Assembly (NCBI GenBank): GCA_031431235.1
Contig: JANPDA010000213.1
Location: 1 to 6,218 of the forward strand
Length of the DNA stretch: 6,218 bases
From: JANNSW01 sp031431235
Lineage (GTDB): Bacteria; Pseudomonadota; Alphaproteobacteria; Rhizobiales; Hyphomicrobiaceae
Reading direction: 5' to 3'
Shown: positions 1 to 6,102 of the stretch, piece after piece
Numbering within the stretch: position 1 is the stretch's first letter
Layout of the letters: every line of letters begins with the position of its first letter
Made by a program: the position numbers and the translations under genes
Notes under the pieces: model-generated
Told to the model about the DNA's origin: nothing
What the model saw: the letters and a program-made list of their open reading frames with translations, nothing else
Database searches by the model: none

Positions 1-2
1 CG

Positions 3-683
3 CTCGAGCAGCACCTGGGCGCCTGGGTGGAGACGCTCGCGTCCCACAGGCTCGAGGACATGGCCTGCGCCCGCAAGGTCGTCTACGACATGGACGCCAA
101 CTGGAAATGCTTCGTCGAGAACTACATCGACGGCTACCACATCCCCTACGTACATAAGGATTCGCTGGGTCAGTGGAAGGCGGAGAGCTACGTCGGCTAT
201 GCATCGCGGGGCCAGGAATACCTGATTTTCGCCGTGCACGACGGCAGCCAGCTGCTGCTGCCGCTCCCCGGCTACGAGGGCTTCCCGGCGATGCCCCAGA
301 TCGAAACGGACAGGGCGCGGGGCACCTTCTTCACGACGTTGAAGCCCGGAGTGCTGATGACGCTGGGCAACGATGGCGCCCTCGTCTTCCAGAGCGAGCC
401 CATATCGGCGAGGAAGTCGCGGCTGACGGTCAGCTCGCTCTTCCCGAAGTCATACTTCCAGCGCGACGACTTCGAGCGGCTGACCCGGAGCTACTACCGG
501 CGCAACGAGATCGTCGTGGTCGAGGACAAGGACGTCTCGATCCGCCAGTATGCCGGCATCCAGTCGCCCTATGCCCGCATCGCGCGCCTCTGCGACCAGG
601 AGACGATGATCAGCGGCTTCGCCAACTGGATCGTCGACCAGGTCGCCGGGCCGGCGGGCGAAAGTTCGATGGCCGCGGAGTAA
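3..683 (+). CDS. Aromatic ring-hydroxylating oxygenase alpha subunit, C-terminal catalytic part (5' end outside window)
   Basis: This is the catalytic (SRPBCC-fold) half of a Rieske non-heme iron oxygenase large subunit. Such enzymes add oxygen to aromatic, quaternary-amine or similar substrates, using electrons from a reductase partner. The frame is open to the left edge, so the gene starts upstream. The GTG at 27 is only an internal valine codon, and the N-terminal Rieske [2Fe-2S] domain with its CxH/CxxH ligands is not in view. The signature NWK..VENYIDGYHIPYVH is present. Its two histidines (138-140 and 153-155) match the mononuclear iron ligands, and the Asp just before GYH matches the bridging residue between subunits. 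The third iron ligand is probably the Asp at 525-527 in EDKDV, where the family has a conserved acidic residue followed by a helix ending in Q-x-G. About 227 residues are visible, the usual size of this domain. The substrate cannot be deduced. No partner reductase is in the window, and the next gene is convergent. Confidence 0.9.
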   Translation, partial: LEQHLGAWVETLASHRLEDMACARKVVYDMDANWKCFVENYIDGYHIPYVHKDSLGQWKAESYVGYASRGQEYLIFAVHDGSQLLLPLPGYEGFPAMPQIETDRARGTFFTTLKPGVLMTLGNDGALVFQSEPISARKSRLTVSSLFPKSYFQRDDFERLTRSYYRRNEIVVVEDKDVSIRQYAGIQSPYARIARLCDQETMISGFANWIVDQVAGPAGESSMAAE

Positions 684-730
684 AGGCCGAGGATTGCAGG
701 CTGTCGGGTGGCTGGACGGCGCCTAGCGCT

Positions 731-1228
731 TCAACTCGCACCCTCCCGATCCCACAGCCCCTGCAGCCGCAGCGCGGCGGCATGGGCACACCGCAGCGTC
801 ACGGCCTTCCTGCGGGCGCCCGCGAGCGGCGTCACGGGAGCCTCGCGGAGAATCTCCGCGCCGTAGCGGTCGGCGACGATCAGGCCCGTTTCGACCGGCA
901 GCAGCTCGCGGGGAAATTCGGTTGCGACCGCGAAATAGAGCCGGTCGCACCACTGCCGATAGTCGGGCCATTTGGTGTCGCCGCGGAAATCCTCGACGCT
1001 CGACTTCACCTCGACGATCGCGATCTCGCCCGTGCGCGACAGCGCGACCACGTCGGCTCTGCGCCAATCCGCGAGCACCAGCTCGGTCACGGTCGCATTT
1101 CCCAGGTCGCGCAGCAGCCGGCTCACGCCACGCGCGATCTCGAGCGCGCGCGCCGACTGCCGGCCATCCACGGGGCCGGCCGCAAGGCCATTGGCCGGCA
1201 CCTTGCTGTCGTCGTCTGCGCTCGCCAT
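731..1228 (-). CDS. mmcB: MmcB family DNA repair protein
   Basis: This is a small protein of the MmcB family (PF06319 type), linked in Caulobacter to resistance to the DNA cross-linker mitomycin C and thought to have a PD-(D/E)XK nuclease-like fold. With the start at 1228 it has 165 residues, normal for the family. Visible hallmarks are RRADVVAL with Asp59, then IAIVEVKSS with Glu73 and Lys75 (the D...ExK core), then DFRGDTKWPDYRQWCDRLYFAV and the P-x-E-x-GLIVAD segment, all strongly conserved in MmcB proteins. I prefer the ATG at 1226-1228 because AGGA (1236-1239 on the minus strand) lies 7 nt ahead. An in-frame ATG at 1253-1255 would add nine residues but has no clear ribosome binding site. 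The gene is convergent with the oxygenase (47 bp gap) and divergent from the Lon-like gene, so it is probably transcribed alone. The family assignment is firm; the biochemical activity is inferred from homologs. Confidence 0.9.
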   Translation of the reverse strand: MASADDDSKVPANGLAAGPVDGRQSARALEIARGVSRLLRDLGNATVTELVLADWRRADVVALSRTGEIAIVEVKSSVEDFRGDTKWPDYRQWCDRLYFAVATEFPRELLPVETGLIVADRYGAEILREAPVTPLAGARRKAVTLRCAHAAALRLQGLWDREGAS

Positions 1229-1321
1229 GCCAAAATCCTGTGATGCTGTTCCCATGTCCGCTCATTCTGCTCTATGGTGTGGCGCAAAGTTGCCGTGCGT
1301 TGCGAGGGGTCGGTAGTCCTA
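1229..1321. promoter_or_regulatory. Divergent intergenic region between mmcB and the Lon-like gene
   Basis: These 93 bp must hold the start signals for both divergent genes unless a promoter lies inside a gene. The mmcB ribosome binding site (AGGA, 1236-1239 on -) is visible. On the + strand, a GAGGGG stretch around 1304-1309 lies about 12 nt before the ATG at 1322, rather far for a good ribosome binding site. I see no convincing -35/-10 pair, no heat-shock sigma-32-type promoter, and only a half-site of the alphaproteobacterial LexA box (GTTC at 1248-1251). The existence of promoters is inferred from gene layout alone. Confidence 0.35.
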
Positions 1322-3811
1322 ATGAGCTCACCATCCGATTGGATGAAGTACCTGATGCCGTTCAAGCGCAACAAGCCGGGCGAGGGGGCAGCCGGTTCTG
1401 GGCTTCCGTTTGCAGCCTTGCGCCGCACGGTCGAAGCGGCAAGCCTCGGCTTCGATACGACCGCCGACCTCGAGCCGATCGAAGGGCTGATCGGCCAGGA
1501 TCGGGCGCTGCAGGCGATCGAGTTCGGCGCGAGCATCCGCCAGCGCGATTTCAACCTGTTCGTACTGGGGCCGCCCGAATCCGGCAAGAGCACGGCCGTG
1601 CGAGGTTTTCTCGAGAAGAAGTGCGCGGGCGAGCCTTCGCCGCCAGACTGGATCTATGTCAACAACTTCCAGGATCCCGATCGGCCGCGCGCCTATGCGC
1701 TCCCCAAGGGCCGCGCCGATCGCCTCGCCAAGGCGATGATCGAAACCATCGAGGAGCTGAAGACGGGTCTGCCGGCGGTGTTCGAGGGCGACGAGTACCA
1801 GGCCCGCCGGCGTGCCATCGACGAGGAGTTCCGCAGCGGCCACGAGCACCAGTTCGAGGTGATCGCCGAGCGGGCCAAGGCCCAGAACATCGCGCTGCTG
1901 CGCACACCCAACGGCTTTGCGATGGCACCGATGGCCGAGGGCAAGGTGATCGAGCGCGAGGTGTTCGAGACACTGGTGGAGGCGACCCGCAAGGAGTTCG
2001 AGCAGAAGATCGAGGCGCTGCAGAAGGAGCTCGAGCTGATCCTCGAGGAGATGCCGCGCAGCCAGAAGGAGCGCCGCAAGCGCCTGCAGACCCTCAACGA
2101 GGAGGTCGCCGAGCTGGTGGTCCGCCAGGCCATCTCCGATGTCCAGGCCGAGTTCGAGGATTTGAGCGAGATCAAGGCGTTCGTTGCCGAGGCCAAGCAC
2201 GATCTCATCCGCAATGTCGGAATTTTCCTGGCCGAGGGCGAGGAGGCCAACGGCATGGTGAGCCAGCCCGTCGATACGGTGCGCGACGCCCGCTTCCGGC
2301 GCTATCTGGTCAACATCGTCGTCTCGAACGAGCACCAGCCCGATGGCGCGCCCATCATCGAGGAGCTCAATCCGGTCTACGGCAACCTGATCGGGCGGGT
2401 GGAGCATATCGCACGCATGGGGGCGCTTCTGACAGATTTCCTGCTGATCAAGCCGGGCGCGCTGCACCGGGCGAACGGGGGCTATCTGCTGATCGATGCG
2501 AGGAAGCTGCTGACGGCGCCGTTCGCCTGGGAAGCGTTGAAACGTGCGCTCAAGTCGAACGAGATCAAGATCGAGCCGCCGGCCGAGGCGATGGGCATGA
2601 TCTCGACGCAGACGCTCGAGCCCGATCCAATTCCCCTCGACGTCAAGGTCGTGTTGTTCGGCGACCGGCAGCTCTACTACCTGCTGATCGCCCATGATCC
2701 GGATTTCCAGCGTCTGTTCAAGGTGCAAGCCGATTTCGACGAGACGATCGATCGCGACAATGGCAATCACCTGGCCTATGCGCGCCTCATTGCCTCGATC
2801 GTGTCGAAGCACGAGCTGAAGCCGGTCGATGCGAGCGGGATAGCCCGCCTGATCGAGGAGGGGACGCGCCTCGCCGACGACAACCGCAAGCTCTCGCTGG
2901 AGATCGGGCGGCTGGCCGACATCGTGCGGGAGGCCGATTATTGGGCGACCGCTGCCGGGCGGGCCACCATCAGCCGCGCCGACGTGGCGCGCGCGGTCGC
3001 CGAGAGCATCCGCCGCGCCGACCGAGCCCGCGACAAGACCAACGAGAGCTTCGAGCGCGAGATCATGCTGCTCGATACGAGCGGCGCCAAGGTCGGACAG
3101 ATCAACGGGCTGTCCGTGCTTTCGTTGGGCAACTTCGCCTTCGGACGGCCGAGCCGCATCACCGCCCGCGTGCGCATCGGCGCCGGCCGGGTGACCGACA
3201 TCGAGCGCGAGGTCGAGCTCGGCGGGCCGCTCCATTCCAAGGGCGTGATGATCCTCTGGGGCTTCCTCGCCGGCCGCTATGCCCAGGACGTGCCGCTCGC
3301 GCTCGCCGCCAGCCTCGCCTTCGAGCAGTCCTATGGCGGGGTCGATGGCGACAGCGCGTCCTCGGCCGAGCTCTATTGCCTGTTGTCGGCGCTGTCTGGC
3401 GTACCGATCAAGCAGTCGTTCGCCGTCACCGGCTCGGTCAATCAGCTCGGCGAGGTGCAGGCGATCGGGGGCGTCAACGAGAAGATCGAGGGCTTCTTCG
3501 ACATCTGCAAGGCCCGCGTCCTCACCGGCGAGCAGGGCGTGCTGATCCCCAAGGCCAACGTCCAACATCTGATGCTGCGCGAGGACGTGGTGGAGGCGGC
3601 GCGTGCGGGGAAGTTCGCCGTCCATGCGGTCGCAACGATCGATGACGGGATCGAGCTGTTGACGGGAGTGGTCGCCGGCGAGATCGGCAAGGACGGTCTC
3701 TTCCCCAAGGGCAGCATCAACCGGCTGGTCGAGGATCGCTTGCGTGGCTTCGCCGAGACCCGCAAGAGTTTCGGCCAGAGCGAGGAGACGGCCGGGAAGT
3801 CAGTATCATGA
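1322..3811 (+). CDS. Lon-family ATP-dependent protease, AAA_32/LonB-like type
   Basis: This is an ATP-driven cytosolic serine protease with the AAA+ motor and Lon proteolytic domain on one chain (829 residues from the ATG at 1322). The N-terminal segment LPFAALRRTVEAASLGFDTTADLEPIEGLIGQDRAL is typical of the AAA_32 group. Walker A GPPESGKST is at residues 83-91. A long charged helical insert with coiled-coil character follows (about residues 140-310). The Walker B-like strand YLLID ends at Asp392 in GALHRANGGYLLID, and a likely arginine finger is Arg464 in DPDFQRLFK. The Lon protease domain begins near residue 592 (GQINGLSVL). Its catalytic dyad is Ser678 in GDSASSAE and Lys721 in GGVNEKIEG, 43 residues apart as in classical Lon. 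No membrane segment is seen, unlike archaeal LonB. The start is uncertain: in-frame ATGs also occur at 1274, 1343 and 1355, none with a good ribosome binding site; 1322 gives a family-like N-terminus. The stop overlaps the next start (ATGA), implying coupled translation. Confidence 0.93.
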   Translation: MSSPSDWMKYLMPFKRNKPGEGAAGSGLPFAALRRTVEAASLGFDTTADLEPIEGLIGQDRALQAIEFGASIRQRDFNLFVLGPPESGKSTAVRGFLEKKCAGEPSPPDWIYVNNFQDPDRPRAYALPKGRADRLAKAMIETIEELKTGLPAVFEGDEYQARRRAIDEEFRSGHEHQFEVIAERAKAQNIALLRTPNGFAMAPMAEGKVIEREVFETLVEATRKEFEQKIEALQKELELILEEMPRSQKERRKRLQTLNEEVAELVVRQAISDVQAEFEDLSEIKAFVAEAKHDLIRNVGIFLAEGEEANGMVSQPVDTVRDARFRRYLVNIVVSNEHQPDGAPIIEELNPVYGNLIGRVEHIARMGALLTDFLLIKPGALHRANGGYLLIDARKLLTAPFAWEALKRALKSNEIKIEPPAEAMGMISTQTLEPDPIPLDVKVVLFGDRQLYYLLIAHDPDFQRLFKVQADFDETIDRDNGNHLAYARLIASIVSKHELKPVDASGIARLIEEGTRLADDNRKLSLEIGRLADIVREADYWATAAGRATISRADVARAVAESIRRADRARDKTNESFEREIMLLDTSGAKVGQINGLSVLSLGNFAFGRPSRITARVRIGAGRVTDIEREVELGGPLHSKGVMILWGFLAGRYAQDVPLALAASLAFEQSYGGVDGDSASSAELYCLLSALSGVPIKQSFAVTGSVNQLGEVQAIGGVNEKIEGFFDICKARVLTGEQGVLIPKANVQHLMLREDVVEAARAGKFAVHAVATIDDGIELLTGVVAGEIGKDGLFPKGSINRLVEDRLRGFAETRKSFGQSEETAGKSVS
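3794..3799 (+). promoter_or_regulatory. Ribosome binding site of the stress-protein-like gene, inside the Lon-like gene
   Basis: GGGAAG lies 8 nt before the ATG at 3808, still within the Lon-like reading frame. It supports 3808 as the start rather than the second ATG at 3811, and together with the ATGA overlap it points to coupled translation of the two genes. Confidence 0.6.
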
Positions 3812-4653
3812 TGAAGCGAGCGCGAGCGAGTGCATCCTGTGTGATCCTCCAGACCCGCTCGGCGGTGCCGAACCGGCTGGCGGTCGAGGCAGCGTTCGAT
3901 CTGGCGCGGGGGCTGCGTTTCGAGCTGCAGAGCCTGTTTGTCGAGGACGAGCGGCTGTTTTCCCTCGCCTGCCTGCCGTGTGCGCGCGAGGTTACGATCG
4001 GGGGACGCCCCAGCGGAGCCTTGTCGCTCGAGCGGCTGCAGCAGGAGATGCGGCTCGCCGCGAGTGCGGTCAGGCGCGAGTTCGAGCGCCTCGCCAAGGC
4101 GGCCGAGGTCCCGTTCCGGTTCGGGATCGTCAGGGATGACCCTGCCGCGGCGCTCGACAATTGCTGCCGGCAGGGCGCCATTCTGACCTTTGCCGAGCCG
4201 GTCGGGGCCTACGAGGTGGCGCGGATTGCCGGTCTGATGGCCGGCGAGCGCGGCCTCGGGGGCGTGATGCTGGTCGGCCCGCGCGGGCGACGACGATCCG
4301 GGCCGATCGTGATGGCGGTCGAGCGGCTCGAGGACGTGGGCGAGCTGCTGCGTTTGAGCGAGCAGCTCCGCTCGCCGGTGCATCGGCGGATCGTCGTGCT
4401 GCTGTTGGCCGAGGACCGCGCGCGCCTTGCCCGGCTGGAAGCCGACACCCGCCGCATGATCGGGTCCACGAGCGAGACCCAGTTGGCGATGGCGGAGACC
4501 AGTCGCGGCACCGCAGCCGTGATCGCGAGCGCCCTCGACCGGTCGGCTGGCGGCTTGCTCGTCACCCGTCTCTCGGGCGAGCTGGCCCCCGAAAGCCGCC
4601 AGCTGGCGCTGCTGATCGCCGCGATCGAATGCCCGGCGCTGCTGATGCGCTAG
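3808..4653 (+). CDS. Protein of uncertain function, universal-stress-protein-like (USP-like) alpha/beta fold
   Basis: The function is not established. The 281-residue protein lacks a signal peptide and membrane segments and is rich in Arg, Leu and Ala. The N-terminal part (CVILQTRSAVPNRLAVEAAFDLARGLRFELQSLFVEDE) reads as strand, helix, strand with an ELQSLFVED turn, resembling the start of UspA-type nucleotide-binding domains. A mid-part PCAREVTIGG, a long helix (about residues 75-105) and VPFRFGIVRDDPAAAL follow. A second half starts with strand GPIVMAVERLEDVGELLRLSEQL and ends with LLVTRLSGELAPESRQLALLIAAIECPALLMR, close in pattern to the C-terminal strand of USP domains (cP-V-L-V). The protein may thus be two degenerate USP-like halves, but a typical GxxG-9x-G(S/T) ATP loop is not evident. 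Its ATG overlaps the Lon-like stop codon, so it may be a regulator, adaptor or co-factor of that protease; this is inference. The stop codon TAG lies in the CTAG end of the first palindromic repeat. Confidence 0.75.
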   Translation: MMKRARASASCVILQTRSAVPNRLAVEAAFDLARGLRFELQSLFVEDERLFSLACLPCAREVTIGGRPSGALSLERLQQEMRLAASAVRREFERLAKAAEVPFRFGIVRDDPAAALDNCCRQGAILTFAEPVGAYEVARIAGLMAGERGLGGVMLVGPRGRRRSGPIVMAVERLEDVGELLRLSEQLRSPVHRRIVVLLLAEDRARLARLEADTRRMIGSTSETQLAMAETSRGTAAVIASALDRSAGGLLVTRLSGELAPESRQLALLIAAIECPALLMR

Positions 4654-4719
4654 TGTTCCGGCCCATTCATTCGATTCCGGCGAAGCTGGATCAATGAATG
4701 GAAAGACGGAACACAAACA
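4650..4719. repeat. CTAG-capped palindromic element A
   Basis: The element begins with CTAG (4650-4653), which holds the stop codon of the upstream gene. The outer arm GTGTTCCG (4653-4660) pairs with CGGAACAC (4707-4714). The inner arm CCATTCATT (4663-4671) pairs with AATGAATGG (4693-4701). Unequal bulges of 2 and 5 nt separate the arms. The apex can fold further, GATTCCGGC with GCTGGATC around GAA, with one bulge and one G-T pair. The right end is CACAAACA, not CTAG. Element C repeats the 70 bp with three differences. Confidence 0.85.
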
Positions 4720-4728
4720 AGGAGGTAA

Positions 4729-4781
4729 CTAGTGGGCTGGCCATTCATTTGGGATACCGAATGAATGAGTCGGAACACTAG
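4729..4781. repeat. CTAG-capped palindromic element B (divergent relative of A and C)
   Basis: CTAGTG at the left (4729-4734) and CACTAG at the right (4776-4781) cap the inner pair CATTCATT (4742-4749) and AATGAATG (4760-4767), with a 10-nt loop. The right arm CGGAACACTAG matches the outer arm of A and C, while the left arm (GGGCTGG) has diverged. The right CTAG (4778-4781) is shared with the left end of element C. Confidence 0.8.
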
Positions 4782-4847
4782 TGTTCCGTCCCATTCATTC
4801 GATTCCGGCGAAGCTGGATCAATGAATGGAAAGTTGGAACACAAACA
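4778..4847. repeat. CTAG-capped palindromic element C (near-copy of A)
   Basis: 67 of 70 positions match element A at an offset of 128 bp; differences are at 4789, 4834 and 4835. The arms are GTGTTCC (4781-4787) with GGAACAC (4836-4842), and CCATTCATT (4791-4799) with AATGAATGG (4821-4829). The apical sequence is identical to that of A. The two copies sit in direct orientation around element B. Confidence 0.85.
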
Positions 4848-4970
4848 TGACGTGGGAGGATGCGTGTTGTGACTCGCCGACTGGAGATGGCGAGTACAAG
4901 CAGAGGCGAGCGAGAACACACACCAGCGAACCAATGCCGACATTCAGGTCGCGTTTTCGCCGTGCTGGCC
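4848..4970. other. Rest of the convergent intergenic gap
   Basis: The space between the stops of the stress-protein-like gene (4653) and the racemase gene (4971) totals 317 bp. Palindromes A-C fill the left two-thirds. These remaining 123 bp hold one isolated hairpin (4867-4899) and otherwise nothing I can identify. The short open frames crossing it lack support. No tRNA or small RNA is recognisable. Confidence 0.5.
4867..4899. other. Isolated hairpin between convergent genes
   Basis: TTGT-g-ACTCGCC (4867-4878) pairs with GGCGAGTACAA (4889-4899): 11 base pairs with one bulged G and a 10-nt loop. It lies downstream of both convergent genes and could slow or end transcription, but neither strand has a T-run after the stem, so it is not a standard intrinsic terminator. 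It lacks the CTAG cap of the neighbouring palindromes. Confidence 0.5.
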
Positions 4971-6005
4971 TCACGCGCTTTCCGGCCACATGTCGCCGAC
5001 CCGGAAGCCGGTCGGGAACGGATCGCTCGGGTCGAGCACATATTGGTGGAAGGCGGTGATCCAGCCGCGCCCGGAGATCTTGACCCGCACGGTCGCCAGG
5101 CTGCCGATGCGGCCGACCTCGTAGACCTCGCCGAAGAATTTCGTTCCGATCAGGCTCTCGTGGATGAATTTCTCTCCCGTCTCGATCTCGCCCTTGGCAT
5201 GCATGATGGCGAGGCGCGCGGTGGTGCCGGTGCCGCAGGGGCTGCGGTCGTGGCGGCCGGGCGAGACGATGACGGTGTTCTTGGCCGTCTTCACCCCGTT
5301 CTCGACCCGCATGGGACCCGCGAACAGCGTCTGGTTGATGGTGTGGATCTCCGGGTTCTCCGGATGCACCGCCGGCAGCTGCACGGCTGCCGCCCGCTTG
5401 ATCTTCTCACCCAGATCGACCATGTCGCGGGCTTCGGAATTGTCGAGCTTCAGGCCAAGCGCGCTCGCCTCGACCATGACGTAGATCATGCCGCCATAGG
5501 CGACGTCGGCCGTGACCGTGCCGACGCCCGCCACCTCGACCGGCTTCCGCAGATGGAACGTGAAAGCCGGGACGTTCTTGAAGCCGACCCGCACGCACTT
5601 GCCGTCCTTGCATTCGGCCTCGACCTCGACGAGGCCGCCCGGGGCCTCCAGCGTCAGGCGCGTCACCGGCTCGACCATCTTCAGCATGCCGGTCTCCAGC
5701 AGTGCCGTCACCGTGCAGATGGTGTTCGTCCCCGACATCGGCACGTAGTAGTCGCTCTCCATGATGACGAAGCCGGCGTCGGCTGCCGGATTGGACGAGG
5801 GCAGCACCAGGTTCACGCACTGCATGACCTTCCCGCGCGGCTCGTTCAGCAGGAAATTGCGCAGGTCGTCTGCTTTCGTCTCCAGGTGCTTCATCTTGTC
5901 GAACATGGTCTTGCCCGGCACGTCGAGCACGCCGCCGGTGATGACCTCGTTCAGCTCGCCCTCGGCATGCACGCCGACGACAGTGATCATTTTGGAGAAG
6001 CGCAT
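4971..6005 (-). CDS. Proline racemase superfamily protein (Ser/Cys type; possible hydroxyproline epimerase)
   Basis: This 344-residue protein has the length and fold signature of the proline racemase family (PF05544). These cytosolic, cofactor-free enzymes move the alpha-proton of proline or hydroxyproline between two active-site residues, giving racemisation, epimerisation or dehydration. The second catalytic site is intact: DRSPCGTGT with Asp253 and Cys257. At the first site the usual M-C-G-H is M-S-G-T, so Ser91 replaces Cys and Thr93 replaces His. Classical racemases and 4-hydroxyproline epimerases have Cys/Cys, and trans-3-hydroxyproline dehydratases Cys/Thr. Ser/Cys members occur and have been linked to 4-hydroxyproline epimerisation. 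Substrate and reaction are therefore open here, and no hydroxyproline-pathway genes are visible nearby. The start at 6005 is supported by AGGGG 5 nt upstream; a second ATG five codons in is less likely. The gene is convergent with the stress-protein-like gene, and a palindrome array lies directly upstream. Confidence 0.9.
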   Translation of the reverse strand: MRFSKMITVVGVHAEGELNEVITGGVLDVPGKTMFDKMKHLETKADDLRNFLLNEPRGKVMQCVNLVLPSSNPAADAGFVIMESDYYVPMSGTNTICTVTALLETGMLKMVEPVTRLTLEAPGGLVEVEAECKDGKCVRVGFKNVPAFTFHLRKPVEVAGVGTVTADVAYGGMIYVMVEASALGLKLDNSEARDMVDLGEKIKRAAAVQLPAVHPENPEIHTINQTLFAGPMRVENGVKTAKNTVIVSPGRHDRSPCGTGTTARLAIMHAKGEIETGEKFIHESLIGTKFFGEVYEVGRIGSLATVRVKISGRGWITAFHQYVLDPSDPFPTGFRVGDMWPESA

Positions 6006-6010
6006 GGGGG

Positions 6011-6015
6011 CCCCT
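6011..6015 (-). promoter_or_regulatory. Ribosome binding site of the racemase gene, overlapping a palindrome end
   Basis: On the minus strand AGGGG is followed by five C and the ATG. Its first two bases (6014-6015) belong to the terminal CTAG (6014-6017) of element D, so the repeat borders or forms part of the translation start signal. Confidence 0.55.
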
Positions 6016-6089
6016 AGTGTCCTGTCTCCGAAATACGCTCAACCTCGCAGTGTCCTCTGAAGCGTATTTCGGAGATCAAAGGACACTAG
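6014..6089. repeat. CTAG-capped palindromic element D
   Basis: A 76-bp palindrome with CTAG at both ends. The outer arms CTAGTGTCCT (6014-6023) and AGGACACTAG (6080-6089) are perfect over 10 bp. The inner arms TCTCCGAAATACGCT (6025-6039) and AGCGTATTTCGGAGA (6061-6075) are perfect over 15 bp. Bulges of 1 and 4 nt separate them, and the loop has 21 nt. The loop holds a further copy of AGTGTCCT (6049-6056). The element lies in the leader of the racemase gene, where a transcript through it would form a strong hairpin just before the ribosome binding site. Confidence 0.9.
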
Positions 6090-6102
6090 CAACTCTATGA
6101 TT

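Noticed and set aside
723..726. CTAG near the mmcB 3' end as another capped palindrome
   Set aside because: It is followed by CGCT rather than TG and no matching inverted arm lies nearby.
684..730. Bidirectional terminator between the oxygenase and mmcB genes
   Set aside because: Only weak 4-bp pairings such as CCGA with TCGG are found, with no T-run on either side.
173..1243. 356-codon open frame spanning the oxygenase end and the mmcB region on +
   Set aside because: It is arginine/proline/glycine-rich, out of frame with the oxygenase and antisense to mmcB, both of which have clear family motifs.
1248..1262. Possible LexA (SOS) box before mmcB, of interest because MmcB is reported as SOS-regulated in Caulobacter
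   Set aside because: Only one half-site (GTTC, 1248-1251) is present. The bases seven positions later are CGCT rather than GTTC, so the GTTC-N7-GTTC pattern is not met.
1328..3625. 765-codon open frame antisense to the Lon-like gene
   Set aside because: The translation is low-complexity (Leu, Asp, Arg, Gln, His rich) and mirrors the codon bias of the GC-rich Lon frame. The sense frame has clear Walker A and Lon catalytic motifs, so the antisense frame is a shadow.
4650..4847. CRISPR array
   Set aside because: The repeats are long, imperfect palindromes sharing boundaries, without regular unique spacers of constant size and without cas genes.
4650..4943. Small open frames across the convergent repeats
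   Set aside because: They arise from the palindromes themselves (repeated FPFIDPASPESNEW-type peptides), lack ribosome binding sites, and show no coding character.
4860..6017. 385-codon open frame antisense to the racemase gene
   Set aside because: It is a GC-bias shadow of a well-conserved gene and has no recognisable domain.
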